A stretch of 64,000 bases of DNA, taken from Alphaproteobacteria bacterium (GTDB taxonomy: Bacteria; Pseudomonadota; Alphaproteobacteria; Caulobacterales; Caulobacteraceae). Below the pieces are notes generated by a model. The model made no database searches. It was not told the DNA's origin and saw nothing but the letters and a program-made list of their open reading frames with translations. Location of the stretch: NCBI GenBank assembly GCA_018820205.1, contig JAHJOK010000075.1, positions 186,001 through 250,000 of the forward strand. The letters are read 5' to 3'. The stretch's first letter is position 1. The number at the start of each line of letters is the position of its first letter. The translations under genes and the position numbers were made by a program. Below are positions 19,189-27,125 of this stretch, piece after piece.

Positions 19189-20616
19189 CTAGAGCACCCC
19201 CTTGGTGCTCGGCACCGCATCGCCCTCGACCCGGATCGCCTGTCTCAGGGCCCGGCCGAAGCCCTTGTAGACGGCCTCGGTCTTGTGGTGGTCGTCGTCG
19301 CCGGTGACCGAGATATGCACCGCCGCCCCCATGGCCTCGGCCAGCGAGCGGAACACATGGGCCGTCAGATCGGTGCGGTACTCGCCGATGAAGGGCGTCG
19401 CGAACGTCCCCTCGAACAGCGGATAGGGCCGCCCCGACAGGTCGATGGCGACGTTCGCCTGGGCCTCGTCCATCGCCAGGACGAAGCCGTAGCGCTGGAT
19501 GCCGCGTCGCTCGCCCAGCGCCTGTTTCAGCGCCAGCCCGAGCGCGATGGCGCTGTCCTCGATCGTGTGGTGCGGATCGGTGTGCAGGTCGCCCTCGCAT
19601 TGCAGGCGCAGGCTGAACCCGCCGTGCGCCGCCACCTGCTCCAGCATGTGATCGAAGAAGCCGACGCCCGTCTCGATCCGGATCGGCCCGGCCGCATCCA
19701 GATCGACGGCGCAGACGATGCGCGTCTCCTTGGTGTCGCGCACGGCCTGCCCGACACGGTGCGCCCGCGTCTTGCCGGGCGTCAGGCCCAGCGCCGTCAG
19801 CAGCCGGTCGTTGACCTCGGGCCGGATCGACACCGGCAGACGCAGCCGGTCGCCGGACCGGTCCGCGGCCACGCCGTATTTCGCCAGTTCGCCCAGGGTC
19901 GCGGCGACGTCCGAGGGCCGCGCCATCAGGATCGGCCCGACGCCGCTTTCGACCACCATGACCCGGCCGATCTCGCGCACCAGTCGCTCGCGCTCGCGCC
20001 GAACGGCGGCGATCCGTTCGGCCGTCTCGATCATCCGCGACGAGTCCAGCGCCTGCATCGCCAGCCGCACCAATGGCTCGGGCAGGGCGTAGGGCTCCAC
20101 CACCTCGGCCAGCCGGGCCAGCGTCTCGGTCGTGGCCAGGACCGCGCCGACGCGGGCGCCGGCCAGGCCATAGGCCAGCGACAGCGATCTCAGCACCACC
20201 AGATTGGCGTGGTCGCCGATCAGGGTGGCCGCCGAGGGCGCGTCGGCGAATTCGACCAGTCCCTCGTCCACGACCAGCAGGGCGGGGGCCACCCGTTCCG
20301 CCATCTCGCCGACCGCCTCGGGCGAGCCCAGGGCGCGGATCACGACGGCCGCGCGCTCGCCGTCGGCGGCCCGATAGAGACGCGCCAGCCCGGCATAGGG
20401 TTCCGCATCCGGCGCCTCGACCGATCGGCCGTCGAGGGCGGCGCGCCGGAACACCAGCTCCAGCCCGTGCGTCAGCCCGCGCACCGCCATCACCTGACCG
20501 TCCGCGACGCCATAGATTTGCGCCATCCGCGCCTGCAACGCCGAGGCGTCGCCCGGATAGGCGTCCAGCCCGTCGCCGCCGGCGACGAGGGGAGGATAGG
20601 GGGCGGGCAGGGTCAC
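19189..20616 (-). CDS. hisB: Fusion: degenerate HisC-like aminotransferase domain + imidazoleglycerol-phosphate dehydratase
   Basis: 475 aa in one uninterrupted frame. The GTG at 20616 overlaps the hisD stop (GTGA) and has GAGGAG upstream. Residues about 280-475 are a complete HisB (RDTKETRI, GVGFFDHMLEQVAAHGGF, DLHTDPHHTIEDSAIALG, DDDHHKTEAVYKGFGRALRQAI, PSTKGVL), step 6 of histidine synthesis. Residues about 1-275 follow the HisC fold (LLVVDEGLVEFAD, LVVLRSLSLAYGLAGARVG), but the PLP lysine of the SLSKAYGLAG motif is Leu147 (CTG at 20176-20178), the CNPNNPTG motif is gone (VVIRALGSPEAV) and DEAY reads DEGL. The domain is also about 80 residues shorter than HisC. The aminotransferase half should be inactive, so a functional hisC must lie elsewhere. 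No Met precedes the HisB half; an internal GTG start cannot be excluded. Confidence 0.9.
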   Translation of the reverse strand: MTLPAPYPPLVAGGDGLDAYPGDASALQARMAQIYGVADGQVMAVRGLTHGLELVFRRAALDGRSVEAPDAEPYAGLARLYRAADGERAAVVIRALGSPEAVGEMAERVAPALLVVDEGLVEFADAPSAATLIGDHANLVVLRSLSLAYGLAGARVGAVLATTETLARLAEVVEPYALPEPLVRLAMQALDSSRMIETAERIAAVRRERERLVREIGRVMVVESGVGPILMARPSDVAATLGELAKYGVAADRSGDRLRLPVSIRPEVNDRLLTALGLTPGKTRAHRVGQAVRDTKETRIVCAVDLDAAGPIRIETGVGFFDHMLEQVAAHGGFSLRLQCEGDLHTDPHHTIEDSAIALGLALKQALGERRGIQRYGFVLAMDEAQANVAIDLSGRPYPLFEGTFATPFIGEYRTDLTAHVFRSLAEAMGAAVHISVTGDDDHHKTEAVYKGFGRALRQAIRVEGDAVPSTKGVL

Positions 20617-21920
20617 GGAACGCTCCTCAGATCCGCCGCCCGCGCGTGGGCCTCCAGCCCCTCCAGCCGCGCCAGACGCGCCGCGATCGGACCCAGCCGT
20701 TCGGCCCCGGCCTCTGTCACCTGCTGCACGGACATGGAGGTCATGAAGCTGGCGGTGGTGATCCCGCCCAGGGTCCGCGCCCCGCCGTCTGTCGGCAGCA
20801 CGTGGCTGGGTCCGGCGGCGTAGTCGCCCAGGGTCTCGGCCGCCCAGCGACCGACGAACACGGCCCCCGCGGCGCGGATCAGGGGGACCAGCGACTCGGC
20901 GTCCTCGGCGTGCAGGGCCAGGTGTTCGGGCCCGTAGAGGTTCGACACCGCGCACGCTTCGGCCATGTCGGCGACCTTGACGGCGCGCGCCTCAGCCAGC
21001 GATGCCCGGGCGATGTCCGCGCGCGGCAGTGTCGCCAGTTGTGCTTCCAGCTCGGCCAGAACGGCGTCGATCGTCGCGTCGCGGTCTGCGACCAGGATGA
21101 CTTGGGCATCGGCGTCGTGCTCGGCCTGGCTCAGCAGGTCGGCGGCCACCAGTTCGGGGTCGCAGTGCCGGTCGGCGATCACCAGCAGTTCCGACGGCCC
21201 GGCCGGCATGTCCACGGACGGACCGTTGGGCAGGGCGGCGGCGTATCGCTTGGCTTCGGCCACGAAGGCGTTGCCCGGCCCGAACAGCTTGTCGCAGGGC
21301 GGAATCTCGCCGTCGTCCAGAACCGCGCCATAGGTCATCGCCGCGATCGCCTGGGCCCCGCCGATCAGCCAGATCGCGTCCAGGCCCGCCTCGGCCGCCG
21401 CCAGGATCATGGCCGGATGGACGCTTCCGTCCTTCGACGGAGGGGTGACGACGACACGGATTTCGACCCCCGCGACCTCGGCCGGGATGGCCTGCATCAA
21501 CAGGGACGAGAACAGGGGCGCCGTCCCGCCGGGCACATAGATCCCCGCCGCGCCGATGGGCCGCCAGACCAGTTTCGACTTCACGCCCGGCGTGGTCTCG
21601 ATGAAGGGCGTGTCCTCTGGCTTCGTCGCCTGATGGAAGACGCGCACGTTCTCGGCCGCGACCCTCAGGGCGCGGGTGTCGGCGGGGGGGAGAGCGTCGC
21701 GCGCCTCGGTCACCGCTTCCGGCGTGATGGCGATCCGGCGCGGCGCGAAGCCGTCGATCTCGGCGCCATATCGCGTGACCGCCGCGCCGCCGGAGATGGC
21801 GACCTGTTCGAAGATGCCCTGCACGACGTCCGCCACGTCGCGCTCGCTGCGTCGGGCCGGGCGGGCCAGGGCGTCCATCCGGCCCTGACCGTCCAGCGAT
21901 GACCAGTCCAGCCGCCGCAT
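20613..21920 (-). CDS. hisD: Histidinol dehydrogenase
   Basis: 435 aa from the ATG at 21920, overlapping the hisG stop as TGATG. Conserved blocks: WRPIGAAGIYVPGGTAPLFSSLLMQAIPA, IGGAQAIAAMTYG, CDKLFGPGNAFVAEAKR, DMPAGPSELLVIAD (start of the HisD signature), LLSQAEHDADAQVILV with the catalytic Glu-His, and NLYGPEHLAL and GPSHVLPTDGGARTLGG with zinc-site residues. It makes the last two oxidations from histidinol to histidine. Coupled by overlap to hisG and to the HisC/HisB fusion. Confidence 0.97.
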   Translation of the reverse strand: MRRLDWSSLDGQGRMDALARPARRSERDVADVVQGIFEQVAISGGAAVTRYGAEIDGFAPRRIAITPEAVTEARDALPPADTRALRVAAENVRVFHQATKPEDTPFIETTPGVKSKLVWRPIGAAGIYVPGGTAPLFSSLLMQAIPAEVAGVEIRVVVTPPSKDGSVHPAMILAAAEAGLDAIWLIGGAQAIAAMTYGAVLDDGEIPPCDKLFGPGNAFVAEAKRYAAALPNGPSVDMPAGPSELLVIADRHCDPELVAADLLSQAEHDADAQVILVADRDATIDAVLAELEAQLATLPRADIARASLAEARAVKVADMAEACAVSNLYGPEHLALHAEDAESLVPLIRAAGAVFVGRWAAETLGDYAAGPSHVLPTDGGARTLGGITTASFMTSMSVQQVTEAGAERLGPIAARLARLEGLEAHARAADLRSVP

Positions 21921-22801
21921 CACATCATCTTCTCGATCGGCAGCACCAGGATGGCCGAGGCGCCGGCCGCCTTCAGCTTCTCCAGCGTCTCCCAGAAGAC
22001 GGCCTCCTGGCAGACGGCGTGCACGGCGACCGCGTCGTCGCGCCCCATCAGCGGCATCACCGTCGGCGCGCCGGCGCCGGGCAGGATGGCGGTGATCTGG
22101 TCCAGCGCCGAACGCGGCGCGTTCAGCATCACGTATTTGGCGCCCTGTGAGGACACCACGCCCGCCATCCGCTCGATGATCGAATCCAGCAGGTGTTGCA
22201 GGCCGGGCTCCGGCGCCACCGGCGACCGGATCAGCACCGCCTGGCTCTCGAACACCGTCTCCTTGGCCACCAGCCCATTGGCCTCCAGCGTCGCCCCGGT
22301 CGAGACCAGATCGCAGATCGCCGAGGCCAGTTTCAGCCGGGGGGCCACCTCGACCGCGCCCCGCATGACGACGATGTCGGCACGGACGCCCTGCGCATCC
22401 AGATGACGCCGCAGGATCTTCGGATACGACGTCGCGATCCGCAGCCCTTCCAGCGAGCCCGGTCCGGCGTAGTCCAGCATCGGCGGACAGGCCAGTTTCA
22501 GCGTGCATTTGCCGAAGCCCAGCGGCATCACCACCGAAGCGTTCGCCCCGCCGTTCTTGCCTTCTTCCAGCACGTTTTCGCCCACGATCCCCAGGTCGCA
22601 CACGCCATCGGCCACGAAGGTCGGGATGTCGTCGTCGCGCACCCGCAGCAGGTCGATCGGATAGTTCTCGACCTTGTAGAGCAGGTCGTTGGCGCCCTTC
22701 ACGACGCGCAGGCCGGCGTCGCGCACCAGGTCCAGACTGCGGTCGGCCAGACGGCCGGATTTCTGCACGGCGATGCGAAGTCGCCCTTCAACGGTACTCA
22801 T
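21920..22801 (-). CDS. hisG: ATP phosphoribosyltransferase (long form)
   Basis: 293 aa, the HisG-L type with a C-terminal regulatory ACT-like domain, so HisZ is not required. Motifs: LRIAVQKSGRLADRSLDLVRDAGLRV, DIPTFVADGVCDLGIVGENVLEE, IATSYPKILRRHLDAQG, and AICDLVSTGATLEANGL for PRPP binding. The last 75 residues (YVMLNAPRSALDQITAILPGAGAPTVMPL) form the histidine-sensing domain. First step of the pathway, likely feedback-inhibited by histidine. First his enzyme gene, 7 bp after yerC. Confidence 0.96.
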   Translation of the reverse strand: MSTVEGRLRIAVQKSGRLADRSLDLVRDAGLRVVKGANDLLYKVENYPIDLLRVRDDDIPTFVADGVCDLGIVGENVLEEGKNGGANASVVMPLGFGKCTLKLACPPMLDYAGPGSLEGLRIATSYPKILRRHLDAQGVRADIVVMRGAVEVAPRLKLASAICDLVSTGATLEANGLVAKETVFESQAVLIRSPVAPEPGLQHLLDSIIERMAGVVSSQGAKYVMLNAPRSALDQITAILPGAGAPTVMPLMGRDDAVAVHAVCQEAVFWETLEKLKAAGASAILVLPIEKMM

Positions 22802-22808
22802 CGGAAGG

Positions 22809-23141
22809 TCAGGCTTTCTTGTTCGTTCGGTCCAGCACCAGGCGATAGCCTTGGTGCGGCATCTCTTTCAGGAACCGCGCGACGCGCACGACGGTGGTCG
22901 GACTGGCGCCGGCCTCCAGCGCGATCTCGCGATAGGATTTGGTCTTCTGGTCCAGCAGCCGCGCCACGGCCCAGCGCTCGGCGAAGGCGCGAACCTCGGC
23001 CGGGGTGCACAGGTCGGACAGGAAGGCGTCCAGCTCGGCCCGCGTCTTCAGCGACAGCAGGGCGTCGAGCAGCGCGGCCCGGTCGGCCGTCAGGCGTTCG
23101 GGGGGGCTTTCGACAGCCTTGCTGGAGAGCGCGTCGGACAT
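22809..23141 (-). CDS. yerC: YerC/YecD-type TrpR-related DNA-binding protein
   Basis: 110 aa from the ATG at 23141. TrpR-like helix-turn-helix: DALLSLKTRAELDAFLSDLCTPAEVRAFAERWAVARLLDQKTKSYREIALEAGASPTTVVRVARFL. The family (YerC/YecD) is related to the Trp repressor and lies next to his or other amino acid genes in several genomes. It is the first gene of the transcription unit leading into hisG. The inverted repeat at 23149-23174, which lies across its own promoter, is a natural operator candidate. The effector ligand is not known from sequence. Confidence 0.88.
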   Translation of the reverse strand: MSDALSSKAVESPPERLTADRAALLDALLSLKTRAELDAFLSDLCTPAEVRAFAERWAVARLLDQKTKSYREIALEAGASPTTVVRVARFLKEMPHQGYRLVLDRTNKKA

Positions 23142-23148
23142 TCTGCGC

Positions 23149-23180
23149 GTTCCACTATGCTGTAACAGTGGAACGGTCAA
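23149..23180 (-). promoter_or_regulatory. Promoter with embedded operator-like inverted repeat upstream of yerC-his
   Basis: Reading the minus strand: TTGACC (23180-23175), a 17-bp spacer, then TAGTGG (23157-23152), placing transcription start within a few bases of the yerC ATG (23141). The perfect 8-bp arms GTTCCACT (23149-23156) and AGTGGAAC (23167-23174) span the spacer and -10, and a smaller dyad CTGT-A-ACAG sits inside (23160-23168). Repressor binding here would block the whole his operon. Confidence 0.55.
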
Positions 23181-23195
23181 GGGCGCGGCCGCGTG

Positions 23196-25460
23196 TTACG
23201 CCGCCTGGGTCACGCCTTCGACCGACGGCGTCGCCAGCCGCTCGACCAGGCCGTCCAGCGCCAGCGGCCTGGCGATCAGATAGCCCTGGGCGTTGTCGCA
23301 ACCCATGCCGCGCAGCAGGGCCAGGGCCGTCGGCGTCTCCACCCCTTCGGCCGTGACCTTCAGGCCCAGGCTGTGGGCCAGGTCGATGGTCGACTTGACC
23401 AGCAGGGCGTCGCGCGAGCTTTCGTCCAGGCCCATGACGAAGGCCTTGTCGATCTTCAGCTCGTCGGCCTTGATCCGCTTCAGATAGGCCAGGGACGACA
23501 GGCCCGAGCCGTAGTCGTCGATCGACACCGCGATCCCGGCCGCCGAGAAGCGTTCGATGATCCCCAGAGCCATTTCGGGGTTGTCGATCACGGCGGTCTC
23601 GGTGATCTCGAAACACATGTTGGCTTCCGAGCCGGCCAGTTCGTTCAGGGCGAACTCGGCGAAGCTTTCGTCGGACAGCAACCGGCCCGAGATGTTGACC
23701 GACATGGTCAGGTCGTGGCCGGCCTGGGACAGGATCTTCTGGTCGGCGATGGCCTGGCGCACGCCCCATTCGGTCAGGGCCCGGATCTGGCCGGTTTCCT
23801 CGGCCATGGTGATGAACAGGTCGGGCGAGACGAAGCCGCGCCGGGGGTGGTTCCAGCGCATCAGGGCCTCGACCCCCGTAATGGCGTCGGCGCGCAGGTC
23901 GTATTTCGGCTGATAGGCCATCCACACCTGGGCCGTCCTCAGCGCGCCCATCAGTTCGCCGATCAGGCTCAGGTTGCCGACCGGATCGCCATAGGCGGTG
24001 GCGTCGAACATCGCGGCCTTGCGGCGGCTGTCGCGGGCCTGGTCCAGGGCGAAGGCGGCGCGGTCCAGGGCGGAATCGACGCCGCCCAGGCTGCCGCGCG
24101 TGCGGGCGATGCCGGCGCTCAGCGACGCGTCGACGGTCGCGCTGATCAGTTTCACCGGCGTGTCGGCGATGGCGCAAAGCGAGGCGGCGTCGGCCAGGGC
24201 GTCCTCGTCGCTGTCGGCGTACAGGATGATGCCGACCACGCCCGCGGCGACGCGGGCGACACGGCCCCCGCCGGCGGCGACGGTCAGCCTCTGGGCCAGG
24301 GCGCCGACAAGCTGGGCCATGGAATCGTAGCCGATCGCGTTTCGCACCACGTTGAAGCGATCGATGCCGAAGGTGACCACATAGGCGTCCGCCCGGCTGG
24401 CCTCCCGCTCCAGCGACAGCCGGTTGGGCAGGCCGGTTTCCTGATCGTGCAGCGCCATGTGCGTCAGGCGCGCCTCGCGGTCGCGGATGTTTCCGGCCAT
24501 GGCGTTGAAGCTTTGGGCCAGGCGGCCGATCTCGTCTGACGACGTCACCGCCACTTCGGCATGTTCGCCCTGCTGCAGGCGGTGGACGGCCTCGTCCAGG
24601 TCGGTGATGGGCTTGGTCAGGCCCCGCGCCAAAAACCAGGTTCCGGCCATCAGGATCGCCAGCCCGATCAGGGCGATGGCGCCCAGGGCCCAGAACATGC
24701 CCGCGAACGGCTTCATCGCCAGCGCCATCGGATAGCTGAGGGTCAGGACCGCCGGGGCCGCCGCGTCGAAACTGGGCAGCGGACGGGCCAGAACCATGGT
24801 CTCGCCCCCGGCCGTACGCGCCGTCGTCGGCGTGCTGTCATCGACGCCGCCGCGCACGGCGTCGGTCGAGGCGATGCCGACGGAGGCCGACAGCGGAATG
24901 GCCGACAGGGTCTCCAGATTGCGCATCTGGGCCTGATCCAGCCGCTCGACGAACACGACCCAGCCGATCAGCACGGGCGCCATGACCGGGGCGGACACCG
25001 CCTGGTACGACTGACCGCCGATCGTCAGCACGCCGGCCTCGATCTCGCCGCTGTTCAGCCCGTTCCAGAGCGTGTCGGCGGCCTCGGCGTCCAGATCGAT
25101 GCCTGTCGAGGTCGCATAGCCGTCGACGCCGACGATCATCGCGCCGTCAACCTTCTGCCGGGCCCTCAGATTGTCCAGCGCAGACAGAACCGTCGGCTCG
25201 TCATTGGTGGCGATGGCCTCGCGAAATCCATAGTCCGTGGCCAGGACGGCGGCGCCCTGGCGCAGCTGGGCCGACTGGCTCTCCCAGATCTGGCCATAGA
25301 CGGCCCCCGTGGCGGTGAGCTCGTCTCGAACCAGGGTTCGCGCGCTGCCGGTGATGGCGGTGACGACCGCGACCGCGACCAGCATCAGGGCGATGCCGAA
25401 CAGGCCCATGTACAGGACCGTCAGCCGGGTGCGCAGATTGCGGAAGGCCACCAGAGTCAT
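23196..25460 (-). CDS. Membrane sensor with HAMP, degenerate GGDEF and intact EAL domain
   Basis: 754 aa. TM1 (about 14-37) and TM2 (about 255-280) bracket a periplasmic double-CACHE-like region of about 215 residues. HAMP follows (LTKPITDLDEAVHRLQQGEHAEVAVTSSDEIGRLAQSFNAMA), then a GGDEF domain starting HDQETGLPNRLSLE whose active loop reads RVARVAAGVVGII instead of RxGGDEF, so cyclase activity is unlikely. The C-terminal EAL domain keeps GVEALMRWNHP, VNISGR, CFEITETAVID, SIDDYGSGLSSLAYL, ELKIDKAFV and TAEGVET, all expected metal and catalytic residues. It is probably a c-di-GMP phosphodiesterase. The upstream cupredoxin gene overlaps it by 4 nt, so the periplasmic domain may sense copper or redox state; that is inference. 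Confidence 0.9.
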   Translation of the reverse strand: MTLVAFRNLRTRLTVLYMGLFGIALMLVAVAVVTAITGSARTLVRDELTATGAVYGQIWESQSAQLRQGAAVLATDYGFREAIATNDEPTVLSALDNLRARQKVDGAMIVGVDGYATSTGIDLDAEAADTLWNGLNSGEIEAGVLTIGGQSYQAVSAPVMAPVLIGWVVFVERLDQAQMRNLETLSAIPLSASVGIASTDAVRGGVDDSTPTTARTAGGETMVLARPLPSFDAAAPAVLTLSYPMALAMKPFAGMFWALGAIALIGLAILMAGTWFLARGLTKPITDLDEAVHRLQQGEHAEVAVTSSDEIGRLAQSFNAMAGNIRDREARLTHMALHDQETGLPNRLSLEREASRADAYVVTFGIDRFNVVRNAIGYDSMAQLVGALAQRLTVAAGGGRVARVAAGVVGIILYADSDEDALADAASLCAIADTPVKLISATVDASLSAGIARTRGSLGGVDSALDRAAFALDQARDSRRKAAMFDATAYGDPVGNLSLIGELMGALRTAQVWMAYQPKYDLRADAITGVEALMRWNHPRRGFVSPDLFITMAEETGQIRALTEWGVRQAIADQKILSQAGHDLTMSVNISGRLLSDESFAEFALNELAGSEANMCFEITETAVIDNPEMALGIIERFSAAGIAVSIDDYGSGLSSLAYLKRIKADELKIDKAFVMGLDESSRDALLVKSTIDLAHSLGLKVTAEGVETPTALALLRGMGCDNAQGYLIARPLALDGLVERLATPSVEGVTQAA

Positions 25461-26071
25461 CTCACCGCGGCCCGCCCGCTGAAGTCGCCGGTCGCGGTCT
25501 GGCGGCCGGGACCGGTTCCGATGGTCAATGTATAGGCGCTCTCGTTGCCGCGCACGTTCAGACGCGGGTGCCAGATCTTCAGGCTGGCGGCGCCGGCGGG
25601 GATGCCGGCGATGACGACATCGCCCGATGCATCGGTCTTGCCGGCCCAGGGGGTGTCGACGATCCGCACATAGGCCAGCATCTGGTCATGGATATTGCAG
25701 CCCAGGGCGGCGACTCCGGTCGTCGCGAAGGCGTGGCTGCGGGTCTGGTCGCGGCCGTAAAGCTCGATCTCGAACCGGTTTCCGCGCGAGAAGGAATAGA
25801 CGTGGTGGCGCACCCGGTCCAGGTTGGGGAAGGCCACCGGCTGGCCGACCGGCGCGATCAGGACGTAGGGCTGGAACTGGATGTCCTGCTGGACGATGCG
25901 CAACGGCCAGGAAAAGCGGATCGGTCCGCGCGGCACGCCGGCGTCGGGGGTGACGGTCACCACGGCGTCGCGCACCGGCCGGCCGGCGCTGTCGCGCACG
26001 CTGACGGTCAGGTCGCCGGCGAGCGCGGGTCCGCAAATGCAAGCCAAGATGAAAATCAGAAGCGCGCGCAT
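25457..26071 (-). CDS. Exported cupredoxin-like protein ('methylamine utilization protein' type)
   Basis: 204 aa from the ATG at 26071 with a signal peptide (MRALLIFILACICGPALAG). After a short Ig-like start (GDLTVSVRDSAGRPVRDAVV) comes a cupredoxin region: VAFPNLDRVRHHVYSFS supplies a His ligand and GCNIHDQMLAYV supplies Cys, His and Met, the order of a type-1 copper site (His...Cys-x2-His-x2-Met). A C-terminal carboxypeptidase-regulatory-like beta domain follows (GDVVIAGIPAGAASLKIWHP). The methylamine label carried by such proteins is historical. It overlaps the EAL sensor gene and is divergent from the DUF3034 barrel, a recurring neighbourhood for this family. Confidence 0.82.
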   Translation of the reverse strand: MRALLIFILACICGPALAGDLTVSVRDSAGRPVRDAVVTVTPDAGVPRGPIRFSWPLRIVQQDIQFQPYVLIAPVGQPVAFPNLDRVRHHVYSFSRGNRFEIELYGRDQTRSHAFATTGVAALGCNIHDQMLAYVRIVDTPWAGKTDASGDVVIAGIPAGAASLKIWHPRLNVRGNESAYTLTIGTGPGRQTATGDFSGRAAVR

Positions 26072-26116
26072 GTCTCGTCTGTAACTGCGCCGAATGAAGG
26101 TCGAGTAAACCAATAT

Positions 26117-26156
26117 ACAACGCCTAGTTGTGTTGATGTGCACGCTCACACCGTGC
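26117..26156. promoter_or_regulatory. Two dyads in the divergent cupredoxin / DUF3034 promoter region
   Basis: ACAAC-N5-GTTGT (26117-26131) and GCACG-N7-CGTGC (26140-26156) lie in the 156-bp gap between the divergent starts at 26071 and 26228. They are candidate operators for shared control; no known consensus was recognised. Confidence 0.3.
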
Positions 26157-26227
26157 GGCTTTACTCTGGCTTAACCCTGTCGCGGCTAGACGATCGATGA
26201 AGGGCCCTTTTGGGGAAAGGCGTCGTC

Positions 26228-27121
26228 TTGCGTTTCATCACCTGCATCATCGCCGTCGCGGGCTGTCTCGCCGCGCCCGGCATCGCCTCGGCCCAGGCCT
26301 TCGACTGGATTCCCGAAAGCCGCAGCGGCGGCAAGCTGCTGCTGACCGGCGGCGTCTCGACCATCGAGGGCTCGGGCGGCGGCGGCCTGGCGACCTGGGC
26401 GGTCACGACGGGCTACGGCGCCCAGGACGGCATCGGCGGCAACGTCCACGCCACCTATGTGAACCTGCCCGACTACGAGCTGCGATCGTGGGGCGGGGCG
26501 ATCAGCTTCTGGGACCGGGTCGAGGTCTCGGCCGCCCGTCAGGAGTTCGACACCGGCGCGACCGGCGCGGCCCTGGGTCTGGGCGACGGGTTCACCTTCA
26601 CCCAGGACATCCTCGGGGTGAAGCTGAAGCTGATCGGCGACGCCGTCTACGGCCAGGACACCTGGTTGCCGCAGGTCGCCGTGGGGATACAGCACAAGTC
26701 CAACGACCAGGGCGCCGTCATCTCGGCGGTCGGCGGGTCCGACGACCAGGGGACCGAATACTATGTCGCCGCCACCAAACTGTTCCTGGCCGAGAGTCTG
26801 CTGGTGTCGGGCGCGGTGCGCTACACCGACGCCAACCAGACCGGACTGCTGGGCTTCGGCGGCGACCGCAACGACGACATGGAGCCTCAGTTCGAGGGCT
26901 CGGTCGGCTATCTGCTGAACCGCAAACTGGTCGTCGGCGCCGAATACCGCACCAAGCCGGACAACCTGGGTTTCGCCGGGGAGGACGACTGGATGGACGT
27001 CTACGCCGCCTACGCCCTGAACAGGCATCTGTCGGTCACCGCCGCCTATGTCGATCTGGGTTCGATCGCCACGTTCGAGGACCAGCGCGGCGTCTATCTG
27101 TCCCTCCAGGTTGGGTTCTGA
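26228..27121 (+). CDS. DUF3034 outer-membrane beta-barrel protein
   Basis: 297 aa from the TTG at 26228, preceded by GGGGAAAGG 7 nt upstream; an in-frame TTG at 26210 is less well placed. Signal peptide MRFITCIIAVAGCLAAPGIASAQA. The mature part alternates amphipathic strands and turns (GYGAQDGIGGNVHATYVNL, GGAISFWDRVEVSAARQEFDTG, GSVGYLLNRKLVVGAEYRTKPDNL, DVYAAYALNRHLSVTAAYVDLG) and ends in Phe (YLSLQVGF), the outer-membrane insertion signal. The whole length fits DUF3034. Function unknown; it is linked to cupredoxin/EAL genes here and is followed 4 nt later by an exported truncated hemoglobin. Confidence 0.85.
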   Translation: MRFITCIIAVAGCLAAPGIASAQAFDWIPESRSGGKLLLTGGVSTIEGSGGGGLATWAVTTGYGAQDGIGGNVHATYVNLPDYELRSWGGAISFWDRVEVSAARQEFDTGATGAALGLGDGFTFTQDILGVKLKLIGDAVYGQDTWLPQVAVGIQHKSNDQGAVISAVGGSDDQGTEYYVAATKLFLAESLLVSGAVRYTDANQTGLLGFGGDRNDDMEPQFEGSVGYLLNRKLVVGAEYRTKPDNLGFAGEDDWMDVYAAYALNRHLSVTAAYVDLGSIATFEDQRGVYLSLQVGF

Positions 27122-27125
27122 TCCG

